Shown: positions 45,937 through 55,778, counted from the first letter of the stretch. The stretch is 64,000 bases of DNA from UBA10347 sp905182135 (GCA_963925805.1 CAWUSE010000021.1:25757-89756), one strand, 5' to 3'. Numbers and translations: made by a program. The notes: generated by a model from the sequence alone, not told the origin.

Positions 45937-47127
45937 ATGGCGAACTTGACACCGGTTGGTGAAGACCTCCTCGAGGCGGCGCGAAGCTTGCAAGGCGAGA
46001 CGATCGAGCTGCGACGTTCGATTCATGCCGAGCCCGAAATTGGGTTGCAGCTTCCCGTAACACAGAAGAAAATAGTCGAGTCTCTCACTGGGCTTGGGCT
46101 CAATATCACGCTCGGCGAGTCGACCACATCGGTTGTTGCCGATCTTGACACCGGTAAGCCCGGACCAACGGTGCTCCTGCGCGGCGACATGGACGCCCTG
46201 CCAATGCAGGAAGACTTCGTCAGCGACTTCCAATCGACTCGCGAGGGCGCCATGCATGCATGCGGCCATGACGCTCATGTCGCCATGTTGGCAAGCGCTG
46301 CCCGCCTGCTATCTGAGAACAAGAGTGAATTCACCGGCAAGATCCGCTTCATGTTTCAACCCGGCGAAGAGGGCTACCACGGCGCCAAATACATGATCGA
46401 AGAAGGCGTCCTCGACGGCGTCGACCGCGCCTTTGCCATCCATGTTGTCACGAACATGCCCAACGGCTTGATCGCTACCAAGGCCGGACCCTTGCTGGCT
46501 AGCGCCGACCATTTCGAAATCACAGTGCATGGCAGGGGCGGTCATGCGTCTGCCCCACAGCATTGCATCGATCCCATCCCACCTGCTGCAGCGATGGTGG
46601 GCGGCCTACACAACATCATAAGTCGCGACATCGATCCCACACAGTCAGCCGTGTTGACCATCGCCCACATCGAAGCAGGTACCACAACCAACATCATCCC
46701 ACCGTCGGCCTTTCTCGAAGGCACCATTCGCGCATTCGACGAAGGAGTCCGTTCGAAGATCAAGGAGGCCGTTGAGCGAGTGGCAAGGGGAACATCGCAG
46801 GCACACGGCTGTACCTGTTCCTGCGAAGTCATCCCCGGGTACCCCGTCACAATCAACAACGACGAGCAGGCGCTGCTGACTGCTCGAGTCGCAACAGCAC
46901 TGGTGGGTGCCGATGGCTTCCACATGACTGAGGACCCTGCGCTCGCCGCGGAGGACTTCAGCTATGTCCTGAACCAGGTGCCCGGAGCCATGGCAATGCT
47001 TGGCGTCTGTCCCGATGATGTCAGCCCAGCCGACGCAGAACCCAACCATTCGAACTTCATGCGAGTCAACGAGTCAGCGCTGTACAACGGCGTGGGTCTT
47101 TACGCCGCTATGGCCATGTGTGGATGA
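45937..47127 (+). CDS. M20D amidohydrolase (hippurate/N-acyl-amino-acid hydrolase type), copy 1
   Basis: Hydrolyses an amide, typically an N-acyl amino acid or indole-acetyl amino acid conjugate. I use ATG 45937, giving 396 residues, equal to the paralogue that follows; a frame from 45874 adds an unmatched leader. Metal and catalytic motifs: RGDMDALPMQED, ACGHDAHVAML, FQPGEEGYHGAKYMIEEG, GRGGHASAPQHCIDPIPPAAA, and the last ligand in PALAAEDFSYVLNQVPGAM. Followed by copy 2 after 24 bp. Confidence 0.93.
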   Translation: MANLTPVGEDLLEAARSLQGETIELRRSIHAEPEIGLQLPVTQKKIVESLTGLGLNITLGESTTSVVADLDTGKPGPTVLLRGDMDALPMQEDFVSDFQSTREGAMHACGHDAHVAMLASAARLLSENKSEFTGKIRFMFQPGEEGYHGAKYMIEEGVLDGVDRAFAIHVVTNMPNGLIATKAGPLLASADHFEITVHGRGGHASAPQHCIDPIPPAAAMVGGLHNIISRDIDPTQSAVLTIAHIEAGTTTNIIPPSAFLEGTIRAFDEGVRSKIKEAVERVARGTSQAHGCTCSCEVIPGYPVTINNDEQALLTARVATALVGADGFHMTEDPALAAEDFSYVLNQVPGAMAMLGVCPDDVSPADAEPNHSNFMRVNESALYNGVGLYAAMAMCG

Positions 47128-47151
47128 ACAGTAGAACTCGAGGAAAATTCA

Positions 47152-48342
47152 ATGACCAATCTTGCACCCATCGGCGACGACCTGCTGGAAGCAGCCCGCT
47201 CGCACCAAGACAGAACCGTCGAACTGCGTCGTTCTATCCATGCCGACCCTGAGCTCGGCCTACAGCTGCCCCAAACCCAGAAGAAGATCCTCGAATCTTT
47301 AACGGGCCTTGGGCTCGACATCACGCTCGGCGAGTCGACCACGTCAGTTGTTGCCGATCTTGATACCGGCAAGCCCGGACCAACAGTGCTGCTGCGCGGC
47401 GACATGGATGCCCTGCCGTTGCAAGAGGACTACGTCAGCGACTTCCAATCACAGCATCCGGGCAAGATGCACGCGTGCGGTCACGATGCGCACGTCGCCA
47501 TGCTCGCTAGTGCCGCCCAACTCTTATCCGATAACAAAGATGAGCTCACCGGCAAGGTCCGCTTCATGTTCCAACCAGGCGAAGAGGGCTACCACGGCGC
47601 CAAATACATGATCGAAGAAGGCGTCCTTGACGGTGTCGACCGCGCCTTCGCTATCCATGTCACCACCAATCTACGAAATGGCTTGATCACCACTCGCGGC
47701 GGATCGATCATGGCTAGTGCCGACCGCTTCGAGATCACAGTCCAGGGCCGCGGGGGTCACGCATCTGCTCCTCAACATTGTGTGGATCCCATCCCAGCCG
47801 CTGCGGCCACAGTTACGGCACTGCACACAATGGTCGGACGCTCTATCGACCCTGTCCGTTCTGGTTTGGTGACCGTCGCACACATCCAGGCGGGAACAAC
47901 CAACAACGTCATTCCGCCACACGCGTTCATGGAAGGAACTATTCGCACACTCGACGAAACAACTCGCGCTGCACTTCACGAGGGTGTTGGCCGGGTCGCC
48001 CAGGGAACAGCCGCTTCGCACGGTTGCAGCTGCACCCACGACATCATCGCTGGCTATCCGGTAACCATCAACGATCATGAACAAGCAGCGCTAACTCAAA
48101 TCGTGACCAGCGAACTACTCGGCGCCGACAACTACGTCGAAATGCCGCGCGCTCGAATGGGTGCCGAAGACTTCAGCTACGTCTTACAACAGGTGCCAGG
48201 CGCAATGGCGTTTCTTGGCGTATGCCCTGACGACCAGGACCCCAACACCGCAGCACCAAACCATTCGAACCTGATGCGCGTCAACGAGTCCGGACTCACC
48301 AACGGCGTCGCTCTTTATGCGGCAATGGCTCTGGCTGGTTAA
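47152..48342 (+). CDS. M20D amidohydrolase, copy 2 (tandem paralogue)
   Basis: 396 residues, colinear with copy 1 end to end. RGDMDALPLQED, ACGHDAHVAML, QPGEEGYHGAKYMIEEG, GRGGHASAPQHCVDPIPAAAA and ARMGAEDFSYVLQQVPGAM keep all catalytic residues. DNA identity is high in patches: a 50-nt block (46363-46412 versus 47578-47627) is identical, while other parts differ. So this is a tandem duplication with either a fairly recent date or later gene conversion. Residues around 196-206 differ (TNLRNGLITTRGG versus TNMPNGLIATKAG), hinting at substrate divergence. Confidence 0.93.
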   Translation: MTNLAPIGDDLLEAARSHQDRTVELRRSIHADPELGLQLPQTQKKILESLTGLGLDITLGESTTSVVADLDTGKPGPTVLLRGDMDALPLQEDYVSDFQSQHPGKMHACGHDAHVAMLASAAQLLSDNKDELTGKVRFMFQPGEEGYHGAKYMIEEGVLDGVDRAFAIHVTTNLRNGLITTRGGSIMASADRFEITVQGRGGHASAPQHCVDPIPAAAATVTALHTMVGRSIDPVRSGLVTVAHIQAGTTNNVIPPHAFMEGTIRTLDETTRAALHEGVGRVAQGTAASHGCSCTHDIIAGYPVTINDHEQAALTQIVTSELLGADNYVEMPRARMGAEDFSYVLQQVPGAMAFLGVCPDDQDPNTAAPNHSNLMRVNESGLTNGVALYAAMALAG

Positions 48343-48463
48343 GCCGCTATGCAATCCGACGTCGGACGGCCAGAGGGTGAGTCATGCCGCCTCAAGCGGC
48401 CGACCGAATAACGATCGCAATTGCAACTTCGCCGTTCATCGCTCTGGCTGTCGTTGACTCATC

Positions 48464-49171
48464 TCAGTCCTTGAGCGACCCGTACTGGCTCCACCCGTTT
48501 GCCAACAGAACCCTAGGGTCACCGGTCCAGTCCATTGCCCGCACATGGGCACCACTGCGGCGGCCAGTCACTGCTCGCAAAAAGTCAAGCGACGAACATC
48601 GCAGCGTTAGCGTCAAACCGTCATCATTGGATGGGCCCGCACCTGCGTCGTTTCCAGGGTTCTCACCCCTAGACATGTCATCGAATAGGAGCGTCAGAGT
48701 GCAGTCCGCATCGGCGGCTCGCTGTTGCAACGACGTTCCGTAGCGACTGGCGACGAGCTGTACGGCTTCACTGTCAATGCTGATGGGCCGGTCGAGCGCC
48801 TCGCCGATGTCGATCGTATGGACGACAAGGTCAGAGGCAAGTGCGGCAACATAGGTCGGGTCCTCGTTGCCGAAACCTGTAAAGCTATGAGCGTTCCCAA
48901 CCCACTCAGCACATATTTGGGCTAGGGATAGATCTGCTCGATCGTTCACCTGTCGAGCGGTTGCTTCGTCGCTTCCTCTCGGTAGTGCAACACCAGCCAA
49001 GGTCTCTGCGACGAGTCCACTGACGTGCGCCATTACGTCCTTGACCGACCATCCCGGGCATGCCTGGACAGCTATTTGAGACTCAAGATCGTTAAGGCCC
49101 AACAGCTGCGGGGCAATCGTTTGTTGCAGCCGAGCGTAAAGCAATGGTGCGTCGACTACGTCAAAGAACAT
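48464..49171 (-). CDS. Mycothiol-dependent maleylpyruvate isomerase N-terminal domain protein (DinB-like)
   Basis: 235 residues from ATG 49171 (a longer frame to 49252 has an unlikely leader). The family pattern CPGWSVKDVMAHVSGLVAETLAG and the SDLVVHTIDIGEALDRPISID segment with its metal-binding His mark the MDMPI/DinB four-helix bundle, which uses mycothiol or another low-molecular thiol in actinobacteria. The C-terminal part carries FDDMSRGENPG and LRCSSLDFLRAVTGRRSG, a SCP2-like strand domain. Substrate unknown; single gene. Confidence 0.85.
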   Translation of the reverse strand: MFFDVVDAPLLYARLQQTIAPQLLGLNDLESQIAVQACPGWSVKDVMAHVSGLVAETLAGVALPRGSDEATARQVNDRADLSLAQICAEWVGNAHSFTGFGNEDPTYVAALASDLVVHTIDIGEALDRPISIDSEAVQLVASRYGTSLQQRAADADCTLTLLFDDMSRGENPGNDAGAGPSNDDGLTLTLRCSSLDFLRAVTGRRSGAHVRAMDWTGDPRVLLANGWSQYGSLKD

Positions 49172-49423
49172 GAGTGCGAAGCTACTCAAACGTTTGCTAC
49201 ATACAGCAATCTTCAATCCATGAGTGGCGCCCGGGCAGACTCCGCAGGCCAACTGGCAGCTCAGAAAAGCACCGCAAGTGCGACACCTGGTGCATCAGCC
49301 GCCCGGGTTATCGAATCGACAGCTCGGGCTCCAGCCATATCAGGATCATCTGGGGACAGCAGTGTCCGGTCGACCCGGCACTCTCGACCAGCCACAGAGG
49401 TCAGAGCGGTGATCCGTACCTTT

Positions 49424-50050
49424 ATGCCACTGCTCGGGCGAATGGTTGCGACCACCGCCGCTGCCAGTTTGGTGGTGTTCCTGTTGCTTGAGATCTCTAT
49501 TCCCGGCGGATTCAGCGCCGTCATCTCGCCGAATGGGGATTCCCGCTCGGCACGTACTTGTCAACTCGCCGATGACTTTCACCTGGACCTTCAACAAATT
49601 CAGGCGTCACGGTTATGAATATTTCCCTCCAGCGACTCTCCATCTCCCTCGATTCAATGCTCGCCGGTATCGCTCTCACCGTTCTTATTGGCCTACCCGC
49701 TGGCTCCCCCGGCAGTCACCCGCTATGGCCGTCGTTGCGGTACTGCGCTCAACGTGCTTATCGGCATGGCTCAATCGGCCCCGTGTTTCTGAGGCCGATT
49801 TTTCTCATCGCAACGTTCACTGCTCAGCTGCGTGGTTACCCGATCCGCCCACACAGATGGGCACCGGGTTCCGTGAGCCTTTGGGGTTACTCATTGGCTC
49901 GTTCAGTTGGCAATAGCGACCCTCGCATTTCGTTCGATCATTTGTAAGCAAACCAGGGACCACACCGAGTCCTTCTTCGAATCGGCCAAAGAGCAGGGTG
50001 ATCGGTTGGGGTGCGGTGCTTAGCAAAGCTCTCATGCGGTGATTCTGTGG
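49424..50050 (+). pseudogene. Decayed OppB/DppB-like ABC transporter permease
   Basis: Pieces of a peptide-type permease can be read across several frames: LLGRMVATTAAASLVVFLLLEISIPGG from ATG 49424 (first membrane span), WGFPLGTYLSTRR with a stop after it, SLDSMLAGIALTVLIGLPAG (second span), LNVLIGMAQSAP, then WLPDPPTQMGTGFREPLGLLIG, and near 49960-50030 TESFFESAKEQGDR with KALMR. About 60 residues normally between the first span and the LPAG loop are missing. Multiple frameshifts and stops make a product impossible. Partner genes (second permease, ATPases) are absent, so this is a leftover of an importer. The end is approximate. Confidence 0.7.
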
Positions 50051-50520
50051 CAGATCCCAGCCAAATGCGATCCAGGCAAAGCCAAGAATGTCGAGCCGAC
50101 CTCACGTGCCTTCACGATCGGTATCTCTAGGGGCGTCCCTCGAAGTTCCCAGATTCGCCACTAGCCGCCAGCGACTTCAGCTCCACGCACAACGAAGCAC
50201 GCGCTCTTAAACCACCGCAGCGCAGCGCCAGTATTGAACCCGACGCAGTCACACCGCCAAACAGAACATGCACAACCCGATAGCGGTCGGCCAGATGATT
50301 ACGGAAATACGCAGCGCCCATCAGTCTCCTGTCGACCTACTGGTTCTTTACTGTCGAGCGCGTATCGAGAAACATCTAGGGCAGCTCTCCATACCTAGCC
50401 CTCACGAGTGGCCCTCACGAGCAGCCCAACGACAGGTCGGCCACATAACGGTCGGCGAACCACCAGTGGGGATCTGCCGTCTAAATTGTGCATTCCCGCT
50501 CATCAACTAACATCAGCGTC
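50051..50520. other. 470-bp stretch without a gene; short direct repeat
   Basis: Only chance frames. GCCCTCACGAG occurs twice at 50398-50408 and 50411-50421 (13-bp period), about 100 bp before the ThDP-enzyme start, too short to interpret. No tRNA or hairpin seen. Confidence 0.4.
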
Positions 50521-52155
50521 ATGCAGGGACAAGACGCTATCGCCAGCGCGCTGGCAGGCCAGAACATCGACACCATGTTTGGTGTACTCGGTGACGGGAA
50601 CCTCTTCGTAGCCGAATCTATGATGCGAAATCACGGACTTCGTTACATTGCAGCCACCCATGAGGCCAACGCCGTCTGTATGGCCGAAGGCTGGGGGCGA
50701 GCCGTAGGCCGACTGGGCGTCGCGACCATTACTCATGGTCCAGGATTAACCAACACCTTGACGGCACTCGTCGAAGGATGCAGAAACCGCACACCGATGC
50801 TTGTCATTGCTGGCGACACACCGGTCGCAGCCCGCAATCACCTCCAGAAGATCGATCAACGAGCGATTGTTATGGCTTCGGGTGCTGGCTTCGAACCGGT
50901 ACGTTCCGCCGCCACGATCGCCGACGATGTAGCCATGGCTGTTCGTCGAGCTCACGCAGAACAGCGCCCGATCGTGCTCAACGTACCGCTAAATATCCAA
51001 TGGGAAGACGACGTCGCGCTCGGGCCGATCATTCCCTGGACGGCACTAGAAACAGCCGTGGCTCCGGATCCAGCGGCACTCGACGCCGCTGTTGGGATCC
51101 TGGCCAGTGCCAGCCGCCCGATTGTGCTCGCCGGACGTGGCGCCGTGTCCGCTGGTGCACACCACGCGCTCGTAGCACTGGCCGAGAAGCTCGGGGCGCC
51201 GCTTGCGACCACGGTGCTCGGCAGTGGCTACTTCAAAGACGACGCATGCAACCTCGGCATCTTCGGCACACTCACCCATCCGGCAGCGACCGAAACAATT
51301 GCGTCTGCTGATTGTGTGATTAGCTTCGGAGCCAGTCTCAATCGACATACGACCGACAACGGGCTACTCCTGCAAGGGAAACGAGTCATCCAATGTGATG
51401 TGGACCCCGCTCGAATTGGATCAACCGTGCCCATCGATGCTGGCATCGTCGGCGACGCGAAATACACGGCCGAGACGATAAGCAGCTGGTTAGATCAGGC
51501 TGAGCACCAACCATCGGGCTTCGCCTCATCAGCGCTTGCAGCAAGCCTGGCCGGCTTCGACCCACTGTCGGCTCACGAGGACCTGAGTCGTCAAGGAGCT
51601 ATTGACCCGCGCACGTTCACGCATCGTATGGACCAGATACTCCCAACCGACCGCACCGTTGTGGTCGACGCCGGCCGGTTCATGCGACAGGCCCTGATGC
51701 TGCCAGTCCCTGATCCAGGTTCACTCATCACCAGCCACGGTTTCGCCGCTATTGGCCTAGGCATGAGTAATGCCATCGGTGCTGCTGTCGCCAGGCCGAG
51801 TCGCCCGACCGTCTTATGCGTCGGCGACGGCGGTTTCATGATGGGTGGCCTCAGCGAGTTCCACACCGCCGTCGAGAACAACCTCGACCTGATCGTGCTG
51901 CTGTTCAACGACAGCAGTTATGGCGCCGAACACATCCAACTATGGCGCAAAGAGATGGACACCAAAGCGTCGCTGCACCATTGGCCAACGTTCCCCAGTG
52001 TCCTGTCAGCGCTCGGCGCTCGTGTCGTGCAGGTCAATGACCTGAGCGACTTCGAGACAGCAGCCGAGGCGATTCGCTTACGTGTCCCCGGCCAGCCAGT
52101 TGTGATCGAAGCGATGCTCGACGCTGACATGGTCAGCAGCATCATGGGCCACTGA
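50521..52155 (+). CDS. Thiamine-diphosphate-dependent enzyme, acetolactate synthase/benzoylformate decarboxylase-like
   Basis: 544 residues from ATG 50521 (the frame opens at 50488). The catalytic Glu is in ATHEANAVCMAEGWGR. The ThDP/Mg motif is GDGGFMMGGLSEFHTAVENN...NDSSYG near residue 440. The middle domain (ASRPIVLAGRGAVSAGA) is the usual FAD/nucleotide-binding-like region of the POX family. It is shorter in the C-terminus and lacks a partner small subunit, so a biosynthetic acetolactate synthase is less likely than a decarboxylase or carboligase in catabolism. It converges with the monooxygenase gene 14 bp on. Confidence 0.9.
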   Translation: MQGQDAIASALAGQNIDTMFGVLGDGNLFVAESMMRNHGLRYIAATHEANAVCMAEGWGRAVGRLGVATITHGPGLTNTLTALVEGCRNRTPMLVIAGDTPVAARNHLQKIDQRAIVMASGAGFEPVRSAATIADDVAMAVRRAHAEQRPIVLNVPLNIQWEDDVALGPIIPWTALETAVAPDPAALDAAVGILASASRPIVLAGRGAVSAGAHHALVALAEKLGAPLATTVLGSGYFKDDACNLGIFGTLTHPAATETIASADCVISFGASLNRHTTDNGLLLQGKRVIQCDVDPARIGSTVPIDAGIVGDAKYTAETISSWLDQAEHQPSGFASSALAASLAGFDPLSAHEDLSRQGAIDPRTFTHRMDQILPTDRTVVVDAGRFMRQALMLPVPDPGSLITSHGFAAIGLGMSNAIGAAVARPSRPTVLCVGDGGFMMGGLSEFHTAVENNLDLIVLLFNDSSYGAEHIQLWRKEMDTKASLHHWPTFPSVLSALGARVVQVNDLSDFETAAEAIRLRVPGQPVVIEAMLDADMVSSIMGH

Positions 52156-52169
52156 CACACGCCCCCCTT

Positions 52170-53777
52170 TTAGGACATGACAAACCCGCGGTAGTCGTTC
52201 TCGGCGACCTCGTCACACGACTCGACATACGCAGGGAAGCCCCCGATCCAGGGCATGAACACTCGCGGCTTGCCTTCGATGTTGCTGCCGATATACCAGC
52301 TATCGCAGCTCGACCGGAGCGACGGCTCTGCAACTTGGGCGACACGCTCGCCCCAGGTGGTCTCAGCGTCGGCTGTCGTATCGATACGGGTGCACCCGCC
52401 GTCACTCATGTGAGTTATGCAGTCCGTGATCCAGTCACCCTGGTGCTCTATACCTGTAACCATCGTGGCGAAAACTGACGGACTGCCTGGTCCTTGCATA
52501 TTGAATAAATTTGGAAAGCCTGCAACCCCAATACCGAGATAATTGTGGGGCCCATCGGCCCACTTGTCTGCGATCGTCATGCCATCGATTCCGGTGATGT
52601 CCATGCGCACGACACTCCCGGTCATGGCATCAAAGCCCGTCGCGCACACAACCACATCGAGGTCATACTCATGACCAGCCACGATCAGACCAGTTTCGGT
52701 AAACCGCTCGATTCCCAACCCGCTTACATCGACGAGGCTGACGTTGTCACGGTTGTAGGTCTCGAAATAGTTGGTGCCAGCACAGAGTCGTTTACCGCCA
52801 AAAATATCGCCCTTAGGAATCAGCAAATCAGCGACTTCCGGGTCGTGCACAATCTCGCGAACCTTGCCTTTCCACCATTCGATCACCTCCTCGTTTGCCT
52901 CTTTGTTCGTGAGCAGGTCGCCGAAACTCCCAAAGAAAGGCAGGCCACCTATATCCCAAAATTTTTCGAAGTTCGCCGCTCGCTCGGCCTCATTCATGTC
53001 GAAGACAGAACCCGGATTCCGCTCGAATTCAAACGCACTCAAGCTCTTCCACGCTGCCGCACGCAGCTCGCTATACGTCGCTTTGACTCTCGCGGCTTCG
53101 TCAGGCTGGATCGGCCTGTTCTGAGCGGGTACGACATAGTTCGGTGTTCGTTGAAACACGCTCACATGCTCGGCCTGCTCCGCTATAAGCGGGATCGATT
53201 GGATGGCCGACGATCCGGTGCCGATCACGCCGACCCGCTTGCCGTCGAGTGCCACATCGGCTTGCGGCCACCGAGCCGTATGAATCAGCTCTCCCTGAAA
53301 AAGCTCAGCCTCGGGGAACTCGGGCATCTCGATGGTGGACAGGCAACCGACTCCCAGAATCAGGTGTCGAGCGGTCAACGTCTCTTGTACGCCGGGCCCT
53401 GTCGTCGTGATCGACCACTGATCCTTAGTCACATCAAACTGGGCAGCTTCGACGCGTGTTTTCAGCTGTATGTCCTTGCGAAGGTCGAACCGGTCGGCGA
53501 CATGGCCGATGTAGGCCAGCAGTTCGGGTTGGCTAGCGTAACGTTCGGACCAGGTCCACTCTTGTTGCAGCTCTTCATCGAACTGAAACGAATACTGCAC
53601 ACTCTCTATGTCGCATCGGCAACCCGGGTAACTATTCCAATACCACGTGCCGCCAATCTCAGGCGCTGTGTCGAATACTCGTGCCTTAAAACCAGCTCTG
53701 CGCAATGCGTGCAACATATAGAGCCCGGCGAACCCGGCTCCAACAATCACCGCATCCAAGTCCGGCCGTTGACGCAT
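52170..53777 (-). CDS. Flavin-containing Baeyer-Villiger-type monooxygenase (cyclohexanone monooxygenase-like)
   Basis: 535 residues from ATG 53777, with GGGGA 5 nt upstream; frames to 53789 or 53951 are possible, but 535 matches the family size. Two nucleotide-binding motifs: AVIVGAGFAGLY (13-18) and VGVIGTGSSAIQ. FQGELIHTARWP fits the Baeyer-Villiger signature F-x-G-x3-H-T-x2-W. It oxidises a ketone to an ester or lactone with NADPH and O2; substrates may be cyclic ketones or steroids. Its promoter faces the carboxylase gene across 443 bp with a strong palindrome. Confidence 0.93.
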   Translation of the reverse strand: MRQRPDLDAVIVGAGFAGLYMLHALRRAGFKARVFDTAPEIGGTWYWNSYPGCRCDIESVQYSFQFDEELQQEWTWSERYASQPELLAYIGHVADRFDLRKDIQLKTRVEAAQFDVTKDQWSITTTGPGVQETLTARHLILGVGCLSTIEMPEFPEAELFQGELIHTARWPQADVALDGKRVGVIGTGSSAIQSIPLIAEQAEHVSVFQRTPNYVVPAQNRPIQPDEAARVKATYSELRAAAWKSLSAFEFERNPGSVFDMNEAERAANFEKFWDIGGLPFFGSFGDLLTNKEANEEVIEWWKGKVREIVHDPEVADLLIPKGDIFGGKRLCAGTNYFETYNRDNVSLVDVSGLGIERFTETGLIVAGHEYDLDVVVCATGFDAMTGSVVRMDITGIDGMTIADKWADGPHNYLGIGVAGFPNLFNMQGPGSPSVFATMVTGIEHQGDWITDCITHMSDGGCTRIDTTADAETTWGERVAQVAEPSLRSSCDSWYIGSNIEGKPRVFMPWIGGFPAYVESCDEVAENDYRGFVMS

Positions 53778-53924
53778 CGCAATCCCCATAGGCCGATACT
53801 GGCACAAGCAGCTCTCGGGATTCATGCTGGGGCCATCCAGGAATTGGTTTATGGGGATTGTGACCCGGCAGCCAGCGAACAACGCCACTCGTGGTTCTGG
53901 CCCTTGACGAGGGCCTCGCCAATC

Positions 53925-53948
53925 GACAGACCGATGTCTGTCATGACA
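53925..53948. promoter_or_regulatory. Overlapping palindromes in the divergent monooxygenase/carboxylase region
   Basis: GACAGAC-CGAT-GTCTGTC (53925-53942, perfect 7-bp arms) overlaps TGTCATGACA (53939-53948, perfect). They lie 148 bp upstream of the monooxygenase start and 273 bp before the carboxylase start. The half-site GACA/TGTC is the same as in the repeats by the TetR gene and the acyl-CoA dehydrogenase. Binding by any regulator is unproven. Confidence 0.45.
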
Positions 53949-54220
53949 CAAACTCTGGGTCCAATTCAGCGCTTAATCGAGTCAAGCTCCGCCTCGTGCC
54001 GGGCAGTCCAGGAATCATCGAAAGGCACTGGCCTCGACCTGTGCAAGTCGTTACGGCCTACTCGCTCCATGACTAAGACGGTCGGGTTTCTGTTGCAACG
54101 CCAGAAGTTTCTCTGACGGGCGTTTCCCTATTAGTGCGTCGTTAGGAACCCCGAACGCTCGCTGGCGGTCAGGAATGTGTGTCGGTTGCCCGGTTCCTAG
54201 CGGCGACATACTGTCAGCTT

Positions 54221-55771
54221 ATGAACAGTGATGTGGAAGAACTGGAACGTAGGCGGGAAATGGGCCGACAGATGGGCGGCCAGGATTCGGTCGATTTTCA
54301 TCATGGCCGAGGAAAGCTAACTGTCCGCGAACGACTCGCTCTGCTTGTCGATTCTGGTTCGTTGCGCGAGTTTGGGGCGCTGAGCGGGAAGGCCAGTTAC
54401 GACGAAACCAACGAGTTGGTCGATTTCACGCCAAGGGGCGAGGTCAACGCCATCGCCGAGATCGATGGCCGCAAGGTTGTCATCAGCGGCGGTGATTTCA
54501 CTGTTCGGGGAGGCTCAGCCAGCGGCATGGGCGGTCTCGGAGAGGAACTGCGCCCGGCGGAACGGGCCCGGGAATGGCAGCTTCCATTTGTCCGGTTGCT
54601 GGATGCAGCAGGTGGCAGCGTGCGCGGGTTCGAAGAGATGGGACGCACCTATTTGCCGGATGGCAACTCCTACACCCAGTCCGATGTGCTTTTACTCAAC
54701 CAGGTTCCGGTGGTCTCGGCTGTGATGGGCTCGGTTGCTGGATTGCCGGCGGTGAACGCTTGTATGGCGCACTGGAATGTGATGGTGGACGGCACCAGCC
54801 AGATCTTCCCTGGTGGACCGCCAGTGGTTAAAGCAGCTCTGGGATATGAGGTAACCAAGGAAGAACTGGGCGGGCCGCAGATCCACACCAGGATCAGCGG
54901 CTGCATCGATAACTTGGCGACGTCGGAACAAGATGCCCTTGATCAGGTCCGACGGTTCCTGTCTTATCTGCCGTCCAGCGTCAACGAGATGGCTCCCTAC
55001 GTGGCGACTGAGGACCCGATCGACCGGGCGGAGCCCGAGCTACGTGACCTGATACCACGTGACCCCCGACGCATTCACAACACCCGTAAACTGCTCGAGC
55101 TTATACTCGACCGCGACTCATTCTTCGAGATCGCACCCGACTTCGGTAAGTCCAGGATCACCGGCCTCGCCCGCCTAGGGGGTTACCCAGTCGGGATCAT
55201 GGCCAATAACCCCAAGTTCCATGGCGGAGCAACAAGTGTCGCTGCTGGAAGCAAGGCCATGCGGCTAATGCAACTGTGCGACACCTTCCATCTGCCGCTC
55301 ATCTCTCTGGCCGATGAACCAGGGTTCCATGTCGGAATCGAATCAGAAAAAGAAGGCATCGAACGGGCCGGTGCTCGAATGGTCGCTATGACCTGCATGA
55401 CAACTATGCCATGGCTGACTGTCGTACTACGACGCCTCTACGGGGTTGCCGGCCAATGCCATCACCGACCCACCGGCATGTTCCGACGCTACTGCTGGCC
55501 CACTGCTCGCTGGGGTTCAATGCACATCGCCGGAGGAACCTCGGCCGCATACCGTCGCGAGATCGCCGACGCCGACGACCCTCAGGCCAAGCAACAAGAA
55601 ATCGAAGACCGACTCAACGCACTGGCATCACCGTTCAGGACCGCCGAGGCCACCGGCCAAGACATCATCGACCCCGCCGAAACACGGCTGATGCTGTGCG
55701 AGTTCGTAGCCGACGCCCAAAAAGTGTTAGCCACCCAACTCGGACCCCCAGCGCTGGCATACCTGCCCTAA
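54221..55771 (+). CDS. Acyl-CoA carboxylase beta (carboxyltransferase) subunit
   Basis: 516 residues from ATG 54221 (frame opens at 54179). Both carboxyltransferase halves are present: RGKLTVRERLALLVDSGSLREFG and GGDFTVRGGSASGMGG, VSAVMGSVAGLPAVNACM, then RDPRRIHNTRKLLELILDRDSFFEIAP, VGIMANNPKFHGGATSVAAGSKAMRLMQLCDTFHLPLISLADEPGF and SAAYRREIADADDPQAKQQEIEDRL. It transfers carboxyl from biotin to an acyl-CoA (propionyl-, methylcrotonyl- or geranyl-CoA-like). No biotin carboxylase or biotin carrier gene is beside it, so the alpha subunit must be elsewhere. It converges with the aldo/keto reductase gene. Confidence 0.92.
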   Translation: MNSDVEELERRREMGRQMGGQDSVDFHHGRGKLTVRERLALLVDSGSLREFGALSGKASYDETNELVDFTPRGEVNAIAEIDGRKVVISGGDFTVRGGSASGMGGLGEELRPAERAREWQLPFVRLLDAAGGSVRGFEEMGRTYLPDGNSYTQSDVLLLNQVPVVSAVMGSVAGLPAVNACMAHWNVMVDGTSQIFPGGPPVVKAALGYEVTKEELGGPQIHTRISGCIDNLATSEQDALDQVRRFLSYLPSSVNEMAPYVATEDPIDRAEPELRDLIPRDPRRIHNTRKLLELILDRDSFFEIAPDFGKSRITGLARLGGYPVGIMANNPKFHGGATSVAAGSKAMRLMQLCDTFHLPLISLADEPGFHVGIESEKEGIERAGARMVAMTCMTTMPWLTVVLRRLYGVAGQCHHRPTGMFRRYCWPTARWGSMHIAGGTSAAYRREIADADDPQAKQQEIEDRLNALASPFRTAEATGQDIIDPAETRLMLCEFVADAQKVLATQLGPPALAYLP

Positions 55772-55778
55772 CCCCCGA

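Noticed and set aside
49025..49618. Open frame of 197 codons on the plus strand overlapping the start of the maleylpyruvate isomerase-like gene
   Set aside because: Its first part is antisense to that gene and its last part is only the N-terminus of the decayed permease, so it is not one real gene.
52545..54116. Long open frame (523 codons) on the plus strand across the monooxygenase gene
   Set aside because: It is antisense to a clear Baeyer-Villiger monooxygenase and its translation matches no family; it is a product of codon bias on the other strand.
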